Assembly (NCBI RefSeq): GCF_030247195.1
Contig: NC_080672.1
Location: 362,258,271-362,322,270 of the forward strand
Length of the DNA: 64,000 nucleotides
Direction: 5' to 3'
DNA from: Topomyia yanbarensis
Taxonomy: Eukaryota; Arthropoda; Insecta; Diptera; Culicidae
The notes under the pieces were generated by a model that saw only the letters and a list, made by a program, of their open reading frames with translations, made no database searches and was not told the origin of the DNA. Made by a program: the position numbers and the translations under genes. Of this stretch, positions 1 through 11,538 are shown one piece after another. Numbering within the stretch: the stretch's first letter is position 1; the number at the start of each line of letters is the position of its first letter.

Positions 1-500
1 CAACTGATTGCTTTCTCTTTCTTTTTTTCTTTCTTTCTTTCTGGAGGCGAACACTACTGTGATGATGATTACTCACGCTGAACGCGGCTACCGGCCGGAG
101 GTGCCCGTGGACTTAGACCACTTAGACAAGCGAGTAAATATGGTTTCGGACAGCACTTGTTCAGTTGAACACTACATATCAAATTAAGAGAATTAAATTA
201 AACGATTTTTATTCGTACAATTGCTGTTTTAGTGGTAAACAGCGTGTTTTGGTGCGCTTCAATGTCGACTTTCGGGTTATACTAATAAAAGTGCATCAAG
301 CAATGAAATTAAGCGGGTAAACTTTTGCCAAACCATGTTGCACAGTTGATTGATGCGAGCACCATTTGATTTCTCAAGTTCATCGGATGTGCGGTAAATT
401 AATACTGTCTCGATAGGTTTAGTTTTAATATTTGATTGAAAGAGTGATTTGTTAAGTTGCGCGTCATTATATCAGCCCATAAACTTACGTGATGAATGCT
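1..500. other. Unassigned sequence with a CT-rich tract
   Basis: A pyrimidine tract of CTTT units lies at about 11-43. The rest shows no open frame longer than noise, no repeat partner elsewhere in the window and no RNA-gene signature. Confidence 0.5.
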
Positions 501-709
501 TTTAAGGTTGCACAGAGAATGCGCAAAATTCGCAAACGAAAAAAGTTTTTTTCCACACCGTATGTCAGATCTTCATAAAAATCAATCAGCAGTACTGTAA
601 CAACATTCTGCATACGCTGATTGATTTTTATGAAGATCTGACATACGGTGTGGAAAAAAAACTGCTTTTTTCGTTTGAGAATTTTGCGCATTCTCTGTGC
701 AACCTTAAA
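501..709. mobile_element. Foldback MITE (209 bp hairpin)
   Basis: Two arms of about 90 bp (501-590 and 618-709) are nearly perfect reverse complements around a spacer of about 27 bp. The outer ends read TTTAAGGTTGCACAGAG and its complement. The few arm mismatches are a GC insertion and single substitutions, so the copy is fairly young. There is no coding capacity; the 85-codon minus-strand frame over it is a by-product of the palindrome. I cannot assign a superfamily because no clear target duplication is visible. Confidence 0.8.
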
Positions 710-850
710 TTTGAGAAGACTTTCTGGTCGGGGATCACACATACCGCGACAGACTAGTACACAGTAGTAAAACTATAGAAAGAGAACTGCGAAGACTCCA
801 TTTCAAATCGTTTGAATTCGGATTTAGCTGTCAAAAACTAATCCAATCGT

Positions 851-1037
851 ACAACTCTCGACAAACATATGATAACGGCGTAAAAGTCAACTGTCAAAAT
901 TCTCTTTGAACGGAAATTTTCTCTTTTGTTCACTGCCAACACCTGAGATTGGCGAGTAACAATTTTTCGGACTTTTCACTCAAAGTGAATTTTGACAGTT
1001 GGCTTATAAGCCCTAAGCATATGTTTGTCGAGAACTG
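851..1037. mobile_element. TIR MITE, about 187 bp
   Basis: The ends ACAACTCTCGACAAACATATG (851-871) and CATATGTTTGTCGAGAACTG (1018-1037) are inverted copies. A second inverted pair lies inside (AACTGTCAAAATTC near 889 and GAATTTTGACAGTT near 987). The middle is non-coding. The family is not recognised. Confidence 0.7.
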
Positions 1038-1202
1038 CCTATACTTCCCTGTCAAAAAATGCGGACGAACATGGTCAGGCGAATTAAAAAAATTGACATT
1101 TGACTCAACTCGTCTGTGCTAATTCCCCCTAGGAACAAATGCAATTTGCGAATGCGATTTAAAGGCAATTTCTTAGACTTAGACAAATTTTCTGGCGGCT
1201 GA

Positions 1203-1752
1203 AATGGACTTGGTTGTTTTTCGCGTTTTTCAAACATGGCGGTTCATGTTTGTTTTTTGAACAATTGGTGTGTTCTCCCTTGTACTTTGTCTAGTGTGCT
1301 TCATTTAGCCAAAGAATGTGGGAAATTGTGGAATCGTGTGTAAGTATAGTGGAACAAGATCTCTGACGTAAAGCCTTAATGAACGTCAGATTGTGGTAAG
1401 TTTTGGAGTGCAATACTAATTTCACCATTGATTCTTCTTATAATTTGGTGATGATTACCTAGCATACTGGTAAGTAGATGTGAGTAGATAATGAATCCGA
1501 AAATAAGTATTATTTTTAATTTTCATATTAAGCAATTAAGGGCGATTAAATGGCGCGTTCCGCGGGCGATTTGGGGGCGATTTAAGGGCGGGTTGGGCGG
1601 CAAAAAAATGACGGCGGCAAATCGCCTAAATGTTGCATTTGAAATAGCCCCCTAATTGCCAGAAATTTGATGGCAAATTGAAAAGTAATTAGCGCATCCG
1701 TGTTGGCAAATAGCCCCCCGTTAGCCAGCAACTTGCCCTTTTTGACTGGGTT
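1203..1752 (+). repeat. Dispersed repeat A, copy 1
   Basis: This block aligns in the same orientation, roughly 85-90 percent by eye, with 53,194-53,746. Shared landmarks are AACATGGCGGTTCATGTTTG, GTAAGTATAGTGGAACAAGA, GGGCGATTAAATGGCGCG and CCAGCAACTTGCCCTTTTTG. The last 200 bp is rich in GGGCGATTT and AAATAGCCCCC, giving partial self-complementarity. There is no coding frame. Copy 1 and copy 2 are each followed by repeat B, so A and B may be parts of one element. Confidence 0.75.
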
Positions 1753-2857
1753 ATAACATTGGAAAGGTTGCCATGCAATGCCAGGACATACGTTGCCAAA
1801 ATGTTGTATTTCTCCCGCAGTTCTCTTTCTAGAGTTTTCCTAGTGAACAGTGGTGGATACACTCAACATTCGACGGAAAAGTTTCTATTACTTTTCAATA
1901 AGATTGATTACACTTCGGTAATAAATCCCTATTACCGCAGGGGTGATTGACGGGGCATAGGCAAAATTCATGAACCACGAAATAAAGTGGAGAGCATTTC
2001 GTGGTACATGTTCTTGGTTGATTTGATAAAATGACGTCGATCCAAGTGGAAGTACGTAAATGCCTTTTGTATGAACGACATCAAAATTCAACGTTGTTGG
2101 TACACGATCTCACTAAAAAGTTAAAATTCGATAAATACAGTGTTTGGGGTATGCAAGTCGTTCCATCAGAGCTTAACTGTAGAATGTTGTAAGGAGAACA
2201 AATCGAAATGTATGTTCCCGACAAATGGTCCAGGAGGTGGAAGCAACTATGTCACTTGAAAAAAAAATCAAACTTTCCTAAATTTTTGGCACAAATAAAT
2301 ATATAACCCCTTAAAGCTGCTCGAGCTTCAGCTGACCTGCGTGCTCGTTCAAATCTGTTTAACAAAACTGTATTGTTGTGCAACATGAGGCCCCACTATG
2401 TCACCATTTACCCCTGACACAGAACTCCTATCCCTTTCCACCTTGCGTTGCCATCCGGGGTACGAGCTACCTTGTGCCATTTTTGCTTAAACCAGGACTG
2501 GGTCGGGTTCTGGCCCAAACCACTGTCAGTTCATATATTTTAACAGCTGTTGGGGTTGGAGCCTGGCTCAGTTGCGCTTTGGGCGGAAGCGACTTTAGTG
2601 AAGATCTGTATTCGTCATACAAATTAAAGCTTTCGGTACAGTTAATGCTTATTTTAGGCCGCTCAAATCTATTTCATATTCTTTTCACAAATAAATCGAG
2701 TTTTCTGTTGTAGCTTCGGTTTGTTTACTACACTCGGCTATTTTTTTCGAAACTATTTTTCCTTTTGCTTGCTTTCCTTCTGTCAAAAATATTTGTTGAG
2801 AAAGTCAATTGAGTATTTTCTCGCTATTTAATGTAGAGGTTGAATTGAACTATAAAT
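1753..2857. other. Unassigned sequence between repeats A and B
   Basis: This stretch is not matched by the equivalent interval of the second copy at 53.7-54.2 kb. A 111-codon frame at 2378-2713 (plus) has no domain I recognise. Its composition around 2400-2590 recalls a retrotransposon 3' region, but I cannot support that. Confidence 0.4.
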
Positions 2858-3135
2858 AAGAAACAACATTCCCGATGGCCGGCTGCCCGGAGTTCAAGTA
2901 GCGCGAATACAATTTTCAAAAATCGATCGCGACCGATACACATCTTCTGATATTTTCCCTTTCCTACTAACACAATTCCTTTCCCGTGATGCTCGTGGTG
3001 ATGCAGAGGTAGTCCCGGCTTCTATCAAAAGTGAGTGCCGAACTAACATTCTTTCCCTTCCTCGATAGAACAACATTGGTCGTGGCTGGTGTCGTTGTTT
3101 ATGAAAGTCTTGAGTCAGTGAAACATGCACTGTGA
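2858..3135 (+). repeat. Dispersed repeat B, copy 1
   Basis: It matches 54,170-54,640 in the same orientation. Shared landmarks are CCCGATGGCCGGCTG, CCTACTAAC, GATGCAGAG and GAACTAACATTC. Copy 1 lacks about 100 bp present in copy 2. Non-coding. Confidence 0.65.
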
Positions 3136-3218
3136 GAATGATTTTCGGCTATATTAATTCCCATAAGGGAAAATTGGGTTAAACCACTTTGCGCGTTAAG
3201 CGCACAAAACCTAACTTA

Positions 3219-3586
3219 AATTAAGTTTTATTTTTTGTGTTTTAATTCATCTCGTATGTAACTAGCACCATCTGGGTGTCTAGTTAGACGATGTATCTAA
3301 ACTAGTACCCAAATTAGCACTAGTTAGACACAAAAAAAATTCAAACAGTTCACATGTGAACGTTCAACGCAGCAAACCTGAGCCTCTGTGCATGCTTCCC
3401 GGGACATCACTCGGGACAAGTCAGTTTCTTTGAACGTTCACATGTGTCGTGTGCCATGTTTAGAATTTTTTTGTGTCTAACTAGTGCTAATTTGGGTACT
3501 AGTTTAGATACATCGTCTAACTAGACACCCAGATGGTGCTAGTTACTGACGAGATGAATTCGAAACCCAAAAAATAAAAGTTAATT
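3219..3586. mobile_element. Foldback MITE, about 368 bp
   Basis: The arms (3219-3376 and 3432-3586) are near-perfect inverted copies. Both contain AACTAGCACCATCTGGGTGT, the TAGTTAGACGATGTATCTAA motif and GAACGTTCACATGTG. The loop of about 60 bp is unique. No coding capacity. The compact, high-identity arms suggest recent activity or gene-conversion between arms. Confidence 0.85.
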
Positions 3587-3604
3587 GATTTTCTGCTTCC
3601 AAGT

Positions 3605-3930
3605 AGAGATGGTCGGGTTTAATTTTTTTCGTACCCGAACCGAACCCGAGAGCTTGAAAATTGAAAAGCCCGGATCTGACCCGAATCCAAAATTAGAAAA
3701 TATGAAAAACCCGAACCCGTCTCGAGCCCGAACGTTTTAAAATTGAAAAATCCGAACCCGACAATTTCAAAATTCGAAAACCTGGACAAGAAAATTTATA
3801 ATTTGATAAACCCGATCCAAACCGAACTTGTTAGTACGGAGAATTACCTAAAAATTCCGAAGATTTTTAATTTTAGGTTCCCGAGCTGGATCCTAGGCTC
3901 ATTTAAGAATTATAGAATCACTCGAACCTG
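3605..3930. repeat. Degenerate CCCGAACC-rich repeat, block 1
   Basis: Short variants of ACCCGAACCCG, separated by AAAATTnAAAA spacers, recur about every 25-40 bp. It begins with AGAGATGGTCGGGTTT, which looks like a transposon terminus, but I see no matching opposite end. The 62-codon frame inside is a by-product of the repeat. Confidence 0.6.
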
Positions 3931-4544
3931 AAGTAGCACGTCGTACTTAACCACAGTGGCACGTCGCACTTAAACAAAATATCCAATTTTTTGTCGAAAA
4001 CCATTGCTGCAAGAGCAGTTTTGTATAATTTCGATTGTTTACACGATGTCACCCGCGTTACTGATTTGTACGGTCAAACTTGTGTCGAATGGTGTCAATC
4101 AAGATATTCTGATGTTTTCTTGATATCACATCATCAGCGTTAGGGCGACCCTATACACCTATTTATTTTTTATTTATTTATTTATTTTTGAAAAAGCCCG
4201 CTGGAGTTGTGTTTCAATCATTCAAATTTTTTCTCCAGCAGGCATAAAACCTTTTCACGATCGTCTATGATGGGGTATATAATTTCTTTTATGCTTCGAC
4301 ATCTCCAATAAAGTTCTCGGAATGACTCCAAACTAAAATAATAAAATAAAATAATTCGGGCAGAAACTGAAGAGAAGAAATTGTATACATGAATAAAAAA
4401 TACAATAGTCGAGCACCAGAAAATATGACAAATTCTAACGATTCGAAGGTGGTAAAATTTGGTACAGTTATATGTGTCATCCATTCATATTAAGAAGTAA
4501 GGTTAATTAATACAAAAAAAGACTGAATTGTTTGTGTATAGACC
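3931..4544. other. Unassigned AT-rich sequence
   Basis: It includes a low-complexity ATTT run at 4162-4190. The minus-strand frames at 4218-4484 overlap each other in different registers and show no domain. Confidence 0.4.
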
Positions 4545-4690
4545 TAAACAGCGTCAAGAAATGGTTTGGTGGGATTTGTTCAAAACCCTAACCCGACCTG
4601 AACCCGAGAATTTCAAATATGAAAAACCCGAAACATTAAAATTTCAAAAACCCGGACCCGACCCGAACCCAAGATTTCCAATACAGGTGA
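4545..4690. repeat. Degenerate CCCGAACC-rich repeat, block 2
   Basis: It has the same motif composition and orientation as the block at 3605-3930 (CCCGACCTGAACCCGAGAAT, AACCCGGACCCGACCCGAAC). The two may be one element split by the 0.6 kb between them. Confidence 0.55.
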
Positions 4691-4803
4691 TTAATCCTCC
4701 TGGAAATAATTATGAAGAATAAACTCAAAACATTATTTAGAGGGTTGGTATCTTTGGCAAAGTTGTTGATAAAGATATTAAAAACAACTTTTTTGAAGAC
4801 ACA

Positions 4804-4949
4804 AAAATCTTCAAATGCTCCTAAAACCGATCCTGACGTACTAGAAGCAAACGAAAAACGCCATTTTCCATCACACAAAAACCTTCAAATGCCCATGAAA
4901 CCGATCTTGACGTACTAGAAACAAACGGAAAATGCCATTTTTCATGATT
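4804..4949 (+). repeat. 73-bp tandem duplication
   Basis: Two adjacent units start at 4804 and 4877. Each runs from CTTCAAATGC through CTGACGTACTAGAA or CTTGACGTACTAGAA to a CATTTTyCAT segment, with a handful of differences. Confidence 0.75.
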
Positions 4950-5348
4950 TTTCTTTTTCTTTCCAAAAAACAGTATGTGGTCTCAGTACACTCAAGATTT
5001 TCTGTTTTGTCGAGTAGTCTCATTTTATGAGCCTCCAATCACTACTATCAACCCTTGAAGTAAGTGCTTTGTTTGTTTTGGTGAACATTTTTTTAGGTTT
5101 CTCTGAGAACTGGTGCGATCATGTCATAATTTATATTATGTTACCTATCGCGGCAATGCTCCCATAATATTTCATGTTGACCAAAAAGTCAAATGAAAAA
5201 CAGAAATATATAAATAAATTAATATGTATTGAGTCAGTGCACTGCATTGGTTATAGATAAACCGACCAACTCTGACTAAAAAATCCGTTCACCATTCTGC
5301 TACGAAGCGCGATCGTTCACTACTGTTAGGCACACTATCCGCATGGTG
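4950..5348. other. Unassigned sequence
   Basis: No repeat partner, coding frame or RNA signature seen. Confidence 0.4.
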
Positions 5349-5350
5349 TA

Positions 5351-6036
5351 GAGGAATTATGGTTAAAACCGACACCTTAAGCTTGACACTTTTCTTGGGT
5401 TACCACCAAACTAATAAAATTATAATTTCTACGCAGAATTCTTCTTCAGAAAATCCTTAACAAGTCTTTATTTTGTCAGCAGCAAATCAATCAAAATTAA
5501 TTTCATCAAAAATTATTAGTTGTGATTAGATATGTGCTTTTTGTAGCTTTATCGTGTAGTGAGGGGAAGAGAGTTCTAAAGCGTAGTGTTAGTGTAAGTG
5601 AAGTGTCATAAAGATCCCCAGCCTTTTGTAATGAATCGCAAATAAATACAAACATCTTACCAGCGTGTCGGTTTTACCCTAACCAAAGGGTGTCGGTTTA
5701 ACCCCAACAGCGAACATTTAAAAAAAAAAAATTAAATAATATTGAATACCTCAAACTTATCTTCAATGCACCCAGTTAATCATAGGAAAGGCCGATAATA
5801 ATTGGTACTGAAAAAATTGGTGATTTGAAAAGTTTTTGTTCGGTTAAAATCTTAAAATCTACCAACAAAATCTTACATTTTTTTTTATTTTTATGACATT
5901 CGACGTACTAACGTAAATCCAATTTGTCTTCAAATGCTCTACATAATCGTCTTAATAGTAAAGTGTCCTTATAAAATCAATAAAAATTTGATTTCTAGGG
6001 AAAGTTTTGGAGTGTCGGTTTTACCCATAATTCCCC
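5351..6036 (-). mobile_element. TA-flanked CCGACAC-box element, short copy (686 bp)
   Basis: The ends GAGGAATTATGGTTAAAACC and GGTTTTACCCATAATTCCCC are imperfect inverted repeats ending in the shared CCGACAC box, and TA sits on both sides (5349-5350 and 6037-6038). That points to Tc1/mariner- or pogo-like target choice. The element is the reverse complement of the longer copy at 49,055-50,409 and lacks about 430 bp of its interior. A second pair of GTGTCGGTTTTACCC boxes lies in the middle near 5675-5705. No transposase remains. Confidence 0.85.
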
Positions 6037-6116
6037 TATGGATTTTTTTGCCATAGATGTCAATACCTCAGAGGTTAAAACATTGTTGAAATGGACATAA
6101 AATTGCTTCGATTCGC

Positions 6117-6275
6117 AGGTCTAGGTCACTAATGGCTAGTCAAAGATTCTTGGAATATACTCAAATTGTCCAACAACGTAAATTCCGTAAGTCCCGGGTT
6201 CCGGGCATATTCCACTATTAAAGTCACATCGGTTCTTAGACGATGACTGAACCGATTTTCATAAACCAAGCCTCA
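6117..6275 (+). repeat. Degenerate mosquito-type repeat R, copy 1
   Basis: The order CTAGGTCACTAATGGC, then AGTCACATCGGTTCTTAGA, then TGACTGAACCGATTTTC matches the same order at 15,295-15,450 and inside 28,080-29,060. Highly diverged; no coding function seen. Confidence 0.5.
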
Positions 6276-6910
6276 AATGGAGGGTATAATATGTGAATGG
6301 ATGTTGCACCACCCATCAACCCCTTCCCTTTATCGACGTCCCCCTTCACCACTCCATCATCCCTTCACCACACTTAGACCACCCTCGCATCTGCATTTTC
6401 TTTCATTCACCCTGTATACCAAAATAACTTCGGCGGTTTCCAACGCATCCTTCCCTCCACACATCAGAAAGGTTATGCTTAAACATTTGCTTCACAAATT
6501 TTCAAATTTTCTTACACTATCCGTGACATTCCTTTGTTATGTCTGTTTCCATTGCTGTTGCTTTTGGTATTATTGGGAGCTTACCTGTAAAGAGAAAATT
6601 AATAAAACATAAATTAGAACAGGGTAAATTACATATATTCGTATATTCAAATATGAATTAATTGCAGTAACCGACATTAGCCCACTGAGACATAACAATG
6701 CGTAATTCCTCCATATACACGACATCTTAATGCACGAACTTCTGGTGGGTCGTATACATATCTCTTAAATAGATACGTAAATAAATTAGGGTCGGGATTG
6801 CAATGCAACCAATGCAACCAATACTTGATAGTAAGAGGCACTTTCTAACATAAAACCGCTATATGTGTATCTAAAACAAGAATCACTTTCTAGTGCACAT
6901 CACCTTAAGA
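6276..6910. other. Unassigned sequence
   Basis: A 111-codon plus-strand frame (6277-6612) begins in pyrimidine-rich, proline-poor sequence and has no recognisable domain, signal peptide or splice context. I do not regard it as a gene. Confidence 0.4.
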
Positions 6911-6913
6911 TTA

Positions 6914-7015
6914 TACTATGTTCACATTACACAGTTAAAACATGTTTTAATAATTGGCGAAAAATGTCATCAAGATAGCATTGAGCACGTTTTAACTCGT
7001 AGTGTGAACGTAGTA
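6914..7015. mobile_element. 102-bp MITE with TTA target duplication
   Basis: Terminal inverted repeats of about 33 bp (TACTATGTTCACATTAC at the left, GTAGTGTGAACGTAGTA at the right) both continue into AGTTAAAAC. TTA flanks both sides (6911-6913 and 7016-7018), the 3-bp duplication typical of PIF/Harbinger elements. No coding content. Confidence 0.75.
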
Positions 7016-7164
7016 TTACTGGGCTCTAGAACAGAACCCCGATAGACAATAATCATTTGGGGCCACAAGACTCCGATGAGTATATACTTACTCCCAGTGA
7101 CCTTACACTTGCATGTACTTTTCCTTTTAAAAAAATTCAATGTAAGAACTCCTTCTCACGAGGA

Positions 7165-7210
7165 TTTTTAAGTTGTCCATACAACCAGACAGGTTGTATG
7201 GACAACTAAA
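7165..7210. repeat. 46-bp perfect-stem hairpin
   Basis: TTTTTAAGTTGTCCATACAA and its complement flank a short CCAGACAGG centre. The stem is about 19 bp with one mismatch region. It could be a tiny MITE core or a chance palindrome. Confidence 0.6.
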
Positions 7211-7439
7211 AAGTACGTAGTTTGTTACACTGACGTTTCTTTGTTGAAGAGCCAAGCCGGTGCTGGCATCTATTGTTGTGAAATAAGATTACATCAATCT
7301 CTCTCGCTTGGTAGATACTGTACAGTATTCCAACCAGGTAAAAAAAAGGTTATTTTTACTCTAACAGTCAGGCTGTCCAAAAAGCATTTAGTTCATCAGA
7401 ATCGAGATCGAAATTACTAATTACATGTTGAACTTAAAT

Positions 7440-7840
7440 CGAAGAGCTCAGTATTGCAAATGCTATCTACCTTTGGTGGATAGCCGGTCATTCCGTTATT
7501 ACTGGAAATGAATTGGCTAGAGCGGAAGTTACGACTGACTTCGTAGCTTTACCACTGTAGATTAGTTGGAGAAAGCACAAGATACGTTCTTGGGCTGCAT
7601 CCGAACATGCCAACCATTGGCGTAGGTTGCAAACTTACGTTCAAACAGCAGCTTTCCTGCTGGATATGAGTTCAAAAATGTCAAAGAATTTGTAGCAAGC
7701 CAAATTGCAGTATTCTAGTTAGGAGACTGACTGGACATTGTAAACTAAATTATCACATGGTTACTATTCAGTGTGCTGAGTATTACTCGTGTCATCTTTG
7801 TGAATCCGATTAGGGAATTTTATGTAGTAATGCAAGGATC
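7440..7840 (+). pseudogene. LINE RNase H / C-terminal relic
   Basis: Conceptual translation gives WIAGHSVITGNELARAEV, the conserved H/N/D-side segment of the RNase H domain carried by I/R1/LOA-type LINEs. It is followed by VRRLTGHCKLNYHMVTIQ and YYSCHLCESD, the post-RNase H zinc-knuckle region (LTGH-C, C-x2-C). Several stop codons interrupt the frame and there is at least one shift. RT and endonuclease are not present next to it, so this is a truncated fragment. Identification rests on recognised family motifs; the clade is inferred. Confidence 0.75.
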
Positions 7841-8127
7841 TGTTGTGAAAAATCCAAAAATGCTCACTAGTTTGTATTGTAATTGCATTCTGCTGTCATT
7901 GTTCATCTCTCTACCTTTTTCTTTCACGTCGAAGCTCTTTTTTGACGGCTGAAAATGAACCTGTTGCGACTCGCGGTGAATAGAAAAAATATTCATTCAA
8001 CTATCCATCTTATTCACTCAGTTGAATATCGTACAATATATTCATTACACTAATTATCTAGGAAAATGTTTTCAAATGCCAATTGAATACTTTACGGTGA
8101 CGTCACAAATGAACTGAGTGTTCATTT

Positions 8128-8249
8128 TTGACAGTTCGCTTGTACTGCTTACATGGACTTAGAAAATTTCTTTGCGATTTGCTTCGAGCGAATCTAGTCG
8201 TCCACAAATTTTTCTAAGTCCATGTAAACAGTACAAACGAACTGTCAAG
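8128..8249. mobile_element. 122-bp hairpin MITE
   Basis: The arms TTGACAGTTCGCTTGTACTG and its complement continue through ACATGGACTTAGAAAATTT for about 48 bp each, around a loop of about 30 bp. It is non-coding. The 110-codon minus frame at 8159-8491 crosses one arm and is not a gene. Confidence 0.75.
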
Positions 8250-11039
8250 AAAGTGAGGTTAACCGAATCAGTAAAGAACCTAATAAAGCATATGAAACAA
8301 CAATCATCATCGCTTACATTGCGCCAGGGCCTACTTTGATGCGTTTGATTCGTTGCTGCACGGTCGCTTCGTGTAATAATCGGAGCCGAATGAAAATCTG
8401 CATGGATGAATGGGCGGTTTGTTCGTTTGACGTTTTCAGCTGCGTCACTGAATATTGAAAATGAATGCGGCTGAATATGATCAATTTTCATTCAATGAAT
8501 TTGAATATTTTAAACTCTGATCAGACGACATGGCTTATAGTTGGATATTGTGAAGGGAAAGTGCCAATTGAGTCAATTTATTCTAATTCTTGAGTTTCTT
8601 CACAAATTTTAGAAAATGTGCAGTATCACTCCCGAAATGATCTCACCTAGAACTCTAGCGTTCATTTTCTTCTTTGCTTGCATTCTAATTTACTATTGTT
8701 TGTCACTGACTTAGACACACAACTGACAACATTTGTTTCGTCAGCATATTTAACCTGTTTGTCCTCGCAAAGCAGAATAAAAACCTTTTCGATGGTGACA
8801 AGACAGAGAGAGAGCCAACGTTGCTTAATGCATCGTGAAATAGTATATAAACGAAGGAAACTGCTTAGCTGCCTATTCGCTTCCAACGTAATTAGTTAAT
8901 AGGATTGAGAACCTGACATCCCTTTACCAAGCTACCACGTTCCCACAGAGTTGAAGAGGTCGATGAATTGCTACTCAGCCCACAAAACAGTCTCAGGTTC
9001 GTGCAAAGAAAACGAAAAAGGCAACAGAAAAGCGGACAACAATGTAAACAAACCTTCGAAAAAAGACCACATCCGCTGCGGCTATTGCACCGACTGCACT
9101 CTGTTGCGTTATGTTATGATACATATGTTTCGTTTTTTCCCATCGTGTCGTTGGCGGTCTTTCACAGATCAAGACACACACAATATGGTGAGCATAATTG
9201 CGCGGGTTGTACCATCTTCGTCTTTTTGCGTGATTACCACTGTTTAGCGGTTTCTGTTACATTTGTTCCCAGTTTATTCCCAGTGTCTGGAAGATATTTA
9301 GCAAAATATGAACATGTATGCAGAAAATAAGTTGTAAACAATCCAGCCGACAATAACGTCTTTCAGTAAATAAGAACGACAAAACAACAGTCTGTCAGTC
9401 TGTGGCACACTGAAACCGCCCAACTAATATCAGGTATCGGTTTCTTCTCAGGACCGCTTTGTATCTACCTAACAGCTTCGAATCGGAGAAAAAAAAGCAA
9501 TATGCAAGCCTCGGTTATACACTATTAAATCAATCAAAACGCAATATTTCTTTCACTTCACGACTTGAACCATCTGTCAGGCCCGCCTTGAACCAGGGAA
9601 AATTGGAATGCGAACGCCATATGTTCGTCCGAGTATCAGTCAGTCCGTTTTTGGTCGCTCAAGTCTCGCATCCCAGCCGACGACGGGTAATGCAGTGATC
9701 TGGTGATGCACACAAGTTCTACCGTTTCACGGCGATCCAGCAGGTTCAGTGGAACAAAGAACCCGGCCCGGGTTGAAACTTTCAGCCCAATGTAAACAAA
9801 TCCCCGTCGTGGGCTACTATCATTATCATCTCGACTTGATTGCAATCTACTCGTACTCGTACATTTTCACCGCCCGCCGATTCAACCTGCGAATCTCACA
9901 CCTTCAATCTCCGGTCAGCCAGTAAGCCAGCCAGCCGTCTGTCGGGTACGTATACGGGTAATGATTGTGTACCAGAGAGGTGTGAAACTGTTAAAAGCCG
10001 CTGAAATAGGTTTATCCCGGACAAACAAACAGCAATCCGGTCCAGGTTTTTGAACTGCCTGTTCTGCATCTGGTCGAATGATAAGATCTGTGCGTGGCTG
10101 TGTGTACGTAAGGCATACAACAGATAGGTACAACTGAAAGCCGATGAGTTGGGTAATTGCGCATAGTAATCCGTCGAGTTGGTCCGTTAGAGAGAACCCC
10201 CCCTCCCCCAGGGGGAAATGAGTTGTTTATTGTAGGCCAGGCAGTCGTAAAAATTACCGAAGAAAATGTGGCCAGCTGGCTGAACGAAGGCCAAACGCCC
10301 GCCGCCCGCACCGGAGAAGATCTTCGCTGGGCACGTGCTCCATTTCGAGAGTTGCACCACATCATGCGTGACTTTGCGCGATTCACTGGGAAGAGAAGAT
10401 GGGTTGTGAACGATCGCTGCTCTTTTATGGACCTCACGTGTTTTGGTCATTTCAGGGTCGGGGTTTTTCTGGACAGAAGCTAAATTGGGTTAACTGCCTA
10501 TCTGGGAAAGTGGCAAACGATCAATTGGGTTTGTGAAATAGGGGGAACTCTTTGGTATATTCTCGTAAAGTGTGAGTGATTGGAATCTGATAAATGATTA
10601 TAAATAAATATTGAGGCATTGGTTACGATTATTTCTTATTTCATATGATATGTTAGAAACTCTCTTGTCAGAAATTTTGAATGGAGTTTTTGCTCGTTCC
10701 TTCAAATTCATTTCTTGTTTCAGGTTTTATTAAAATTATACAATTTACGCAGTAAACTTAGGTTTTAATAAAAATAATGAAGCATATTATTATTAATATT
10801 TTGATTTTTCATCTGACTGCTGTCTACATGAAATAACACTTAATGCTATATGATTGAGCTATTTCTAATCTGTGTCTTTCATCACATGGCTATTGTCCAA
10901 ATACATGCAGATTCTCGACACTTGTGAAGCTACGAGTCACAGCAGTTACCGGTTCGTGGTAACTACTCAAATATGACAGCGGGGATCATGAAGAAAGCCA
11001 ATACTTAGAGCTTTTGGTGGTACTCGAATGTTTAATAAT
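8250..11039. other. Unique, partly GC-rich sequence without a supported gene
   Basis: 8250-8900 is ordinary AT-rich sequence. 9000-10,480 is richer in GC and has overlapping frames on both strands (120 codons plus at 8968-9330; 141 codons minus at 10,012-10,437), none with a recognisable domain. The 10,290-10,440 stretch is the most gene-like in composition, but both strands are open in several registers, which is a composition effect. It may be a regulatory or untranslated region of a host gene. Confidence 0.4.
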
Positions 11040-11520
11040 GATGGACGTTTCGAGCAATCAGCCTCGCCCTATAACAGTTTGGCAACAAACATAACCTGTT
11101 TAATTCTCCGCCGACATTCTAGAGTATCCAGATTCAACAATCTACTGCATTATATCGTTGAAATACAATACGAACAATAAAGGGCCGAGGTTACTACCTT
11201 GTGGTATTCCAGGTGTGTTTGTGAAACACGACAAAGTACTCGACCCAAGCTTCTCACGCTCGAATAATGTAATGATTAATCGAGTCAAACGTTGCTTTGA
11301 GATCAGAACAAGTAACGTCAACTAGTGCTCCATTTGTTCCGTAACGAATTGCATTACGCTAACATCCTTTTTTTATAAACCGGAACCATGAACGATTGCT
11401 TCCAAATCGTAGAAAATTTGGAATCAGCAAATACAGCAGCAGAAATGCCGTCTAGACTGGGCTAGAAAATAGTTTTCAATTTCGTGGCTATTGCAGGCGT
11501 CATTTCAAAGATATCCAAAT
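11040..11520 (-). pseudogene. Jockey-type LINE reverse transcriptase relic
   Basis: Reading the minus strand from about 11,440 down, these segments appear in order: FSTIWKQSFMVPVYKK (near 11,410-11,365; RT block 1), DLKATFDSINH (near 11,310-11,270; RT block with the first catalytic Asp) and GIPQGSNLGPL (11,213-11,180; the GxPQGS motif). They lie in different frames with stops between them. The segment that should separate DLKATFD from GIPQGS is shortened, so an internal deletion has occurred. The YxDD box is not found. The motif set is that of Jockey-clade non-LTR retrotransposons. Confidence 0.75.
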
Positions 11521-11538
11521 CCAGCAGACTGTCTAGAG

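Noticed and set aside
2378..2713. 111-codon plus-strand frame with a hydrophobic middle
   Set aside because: Sits between repeats A and B, no initiation or splice context, no homology I can recall.
10012..10437. 141-codon minus-strand frame in GC-rich sequence
   Set aside because: Two other registers, one on each strand, are open over the same bases, a composition effect; no recognisable domain.
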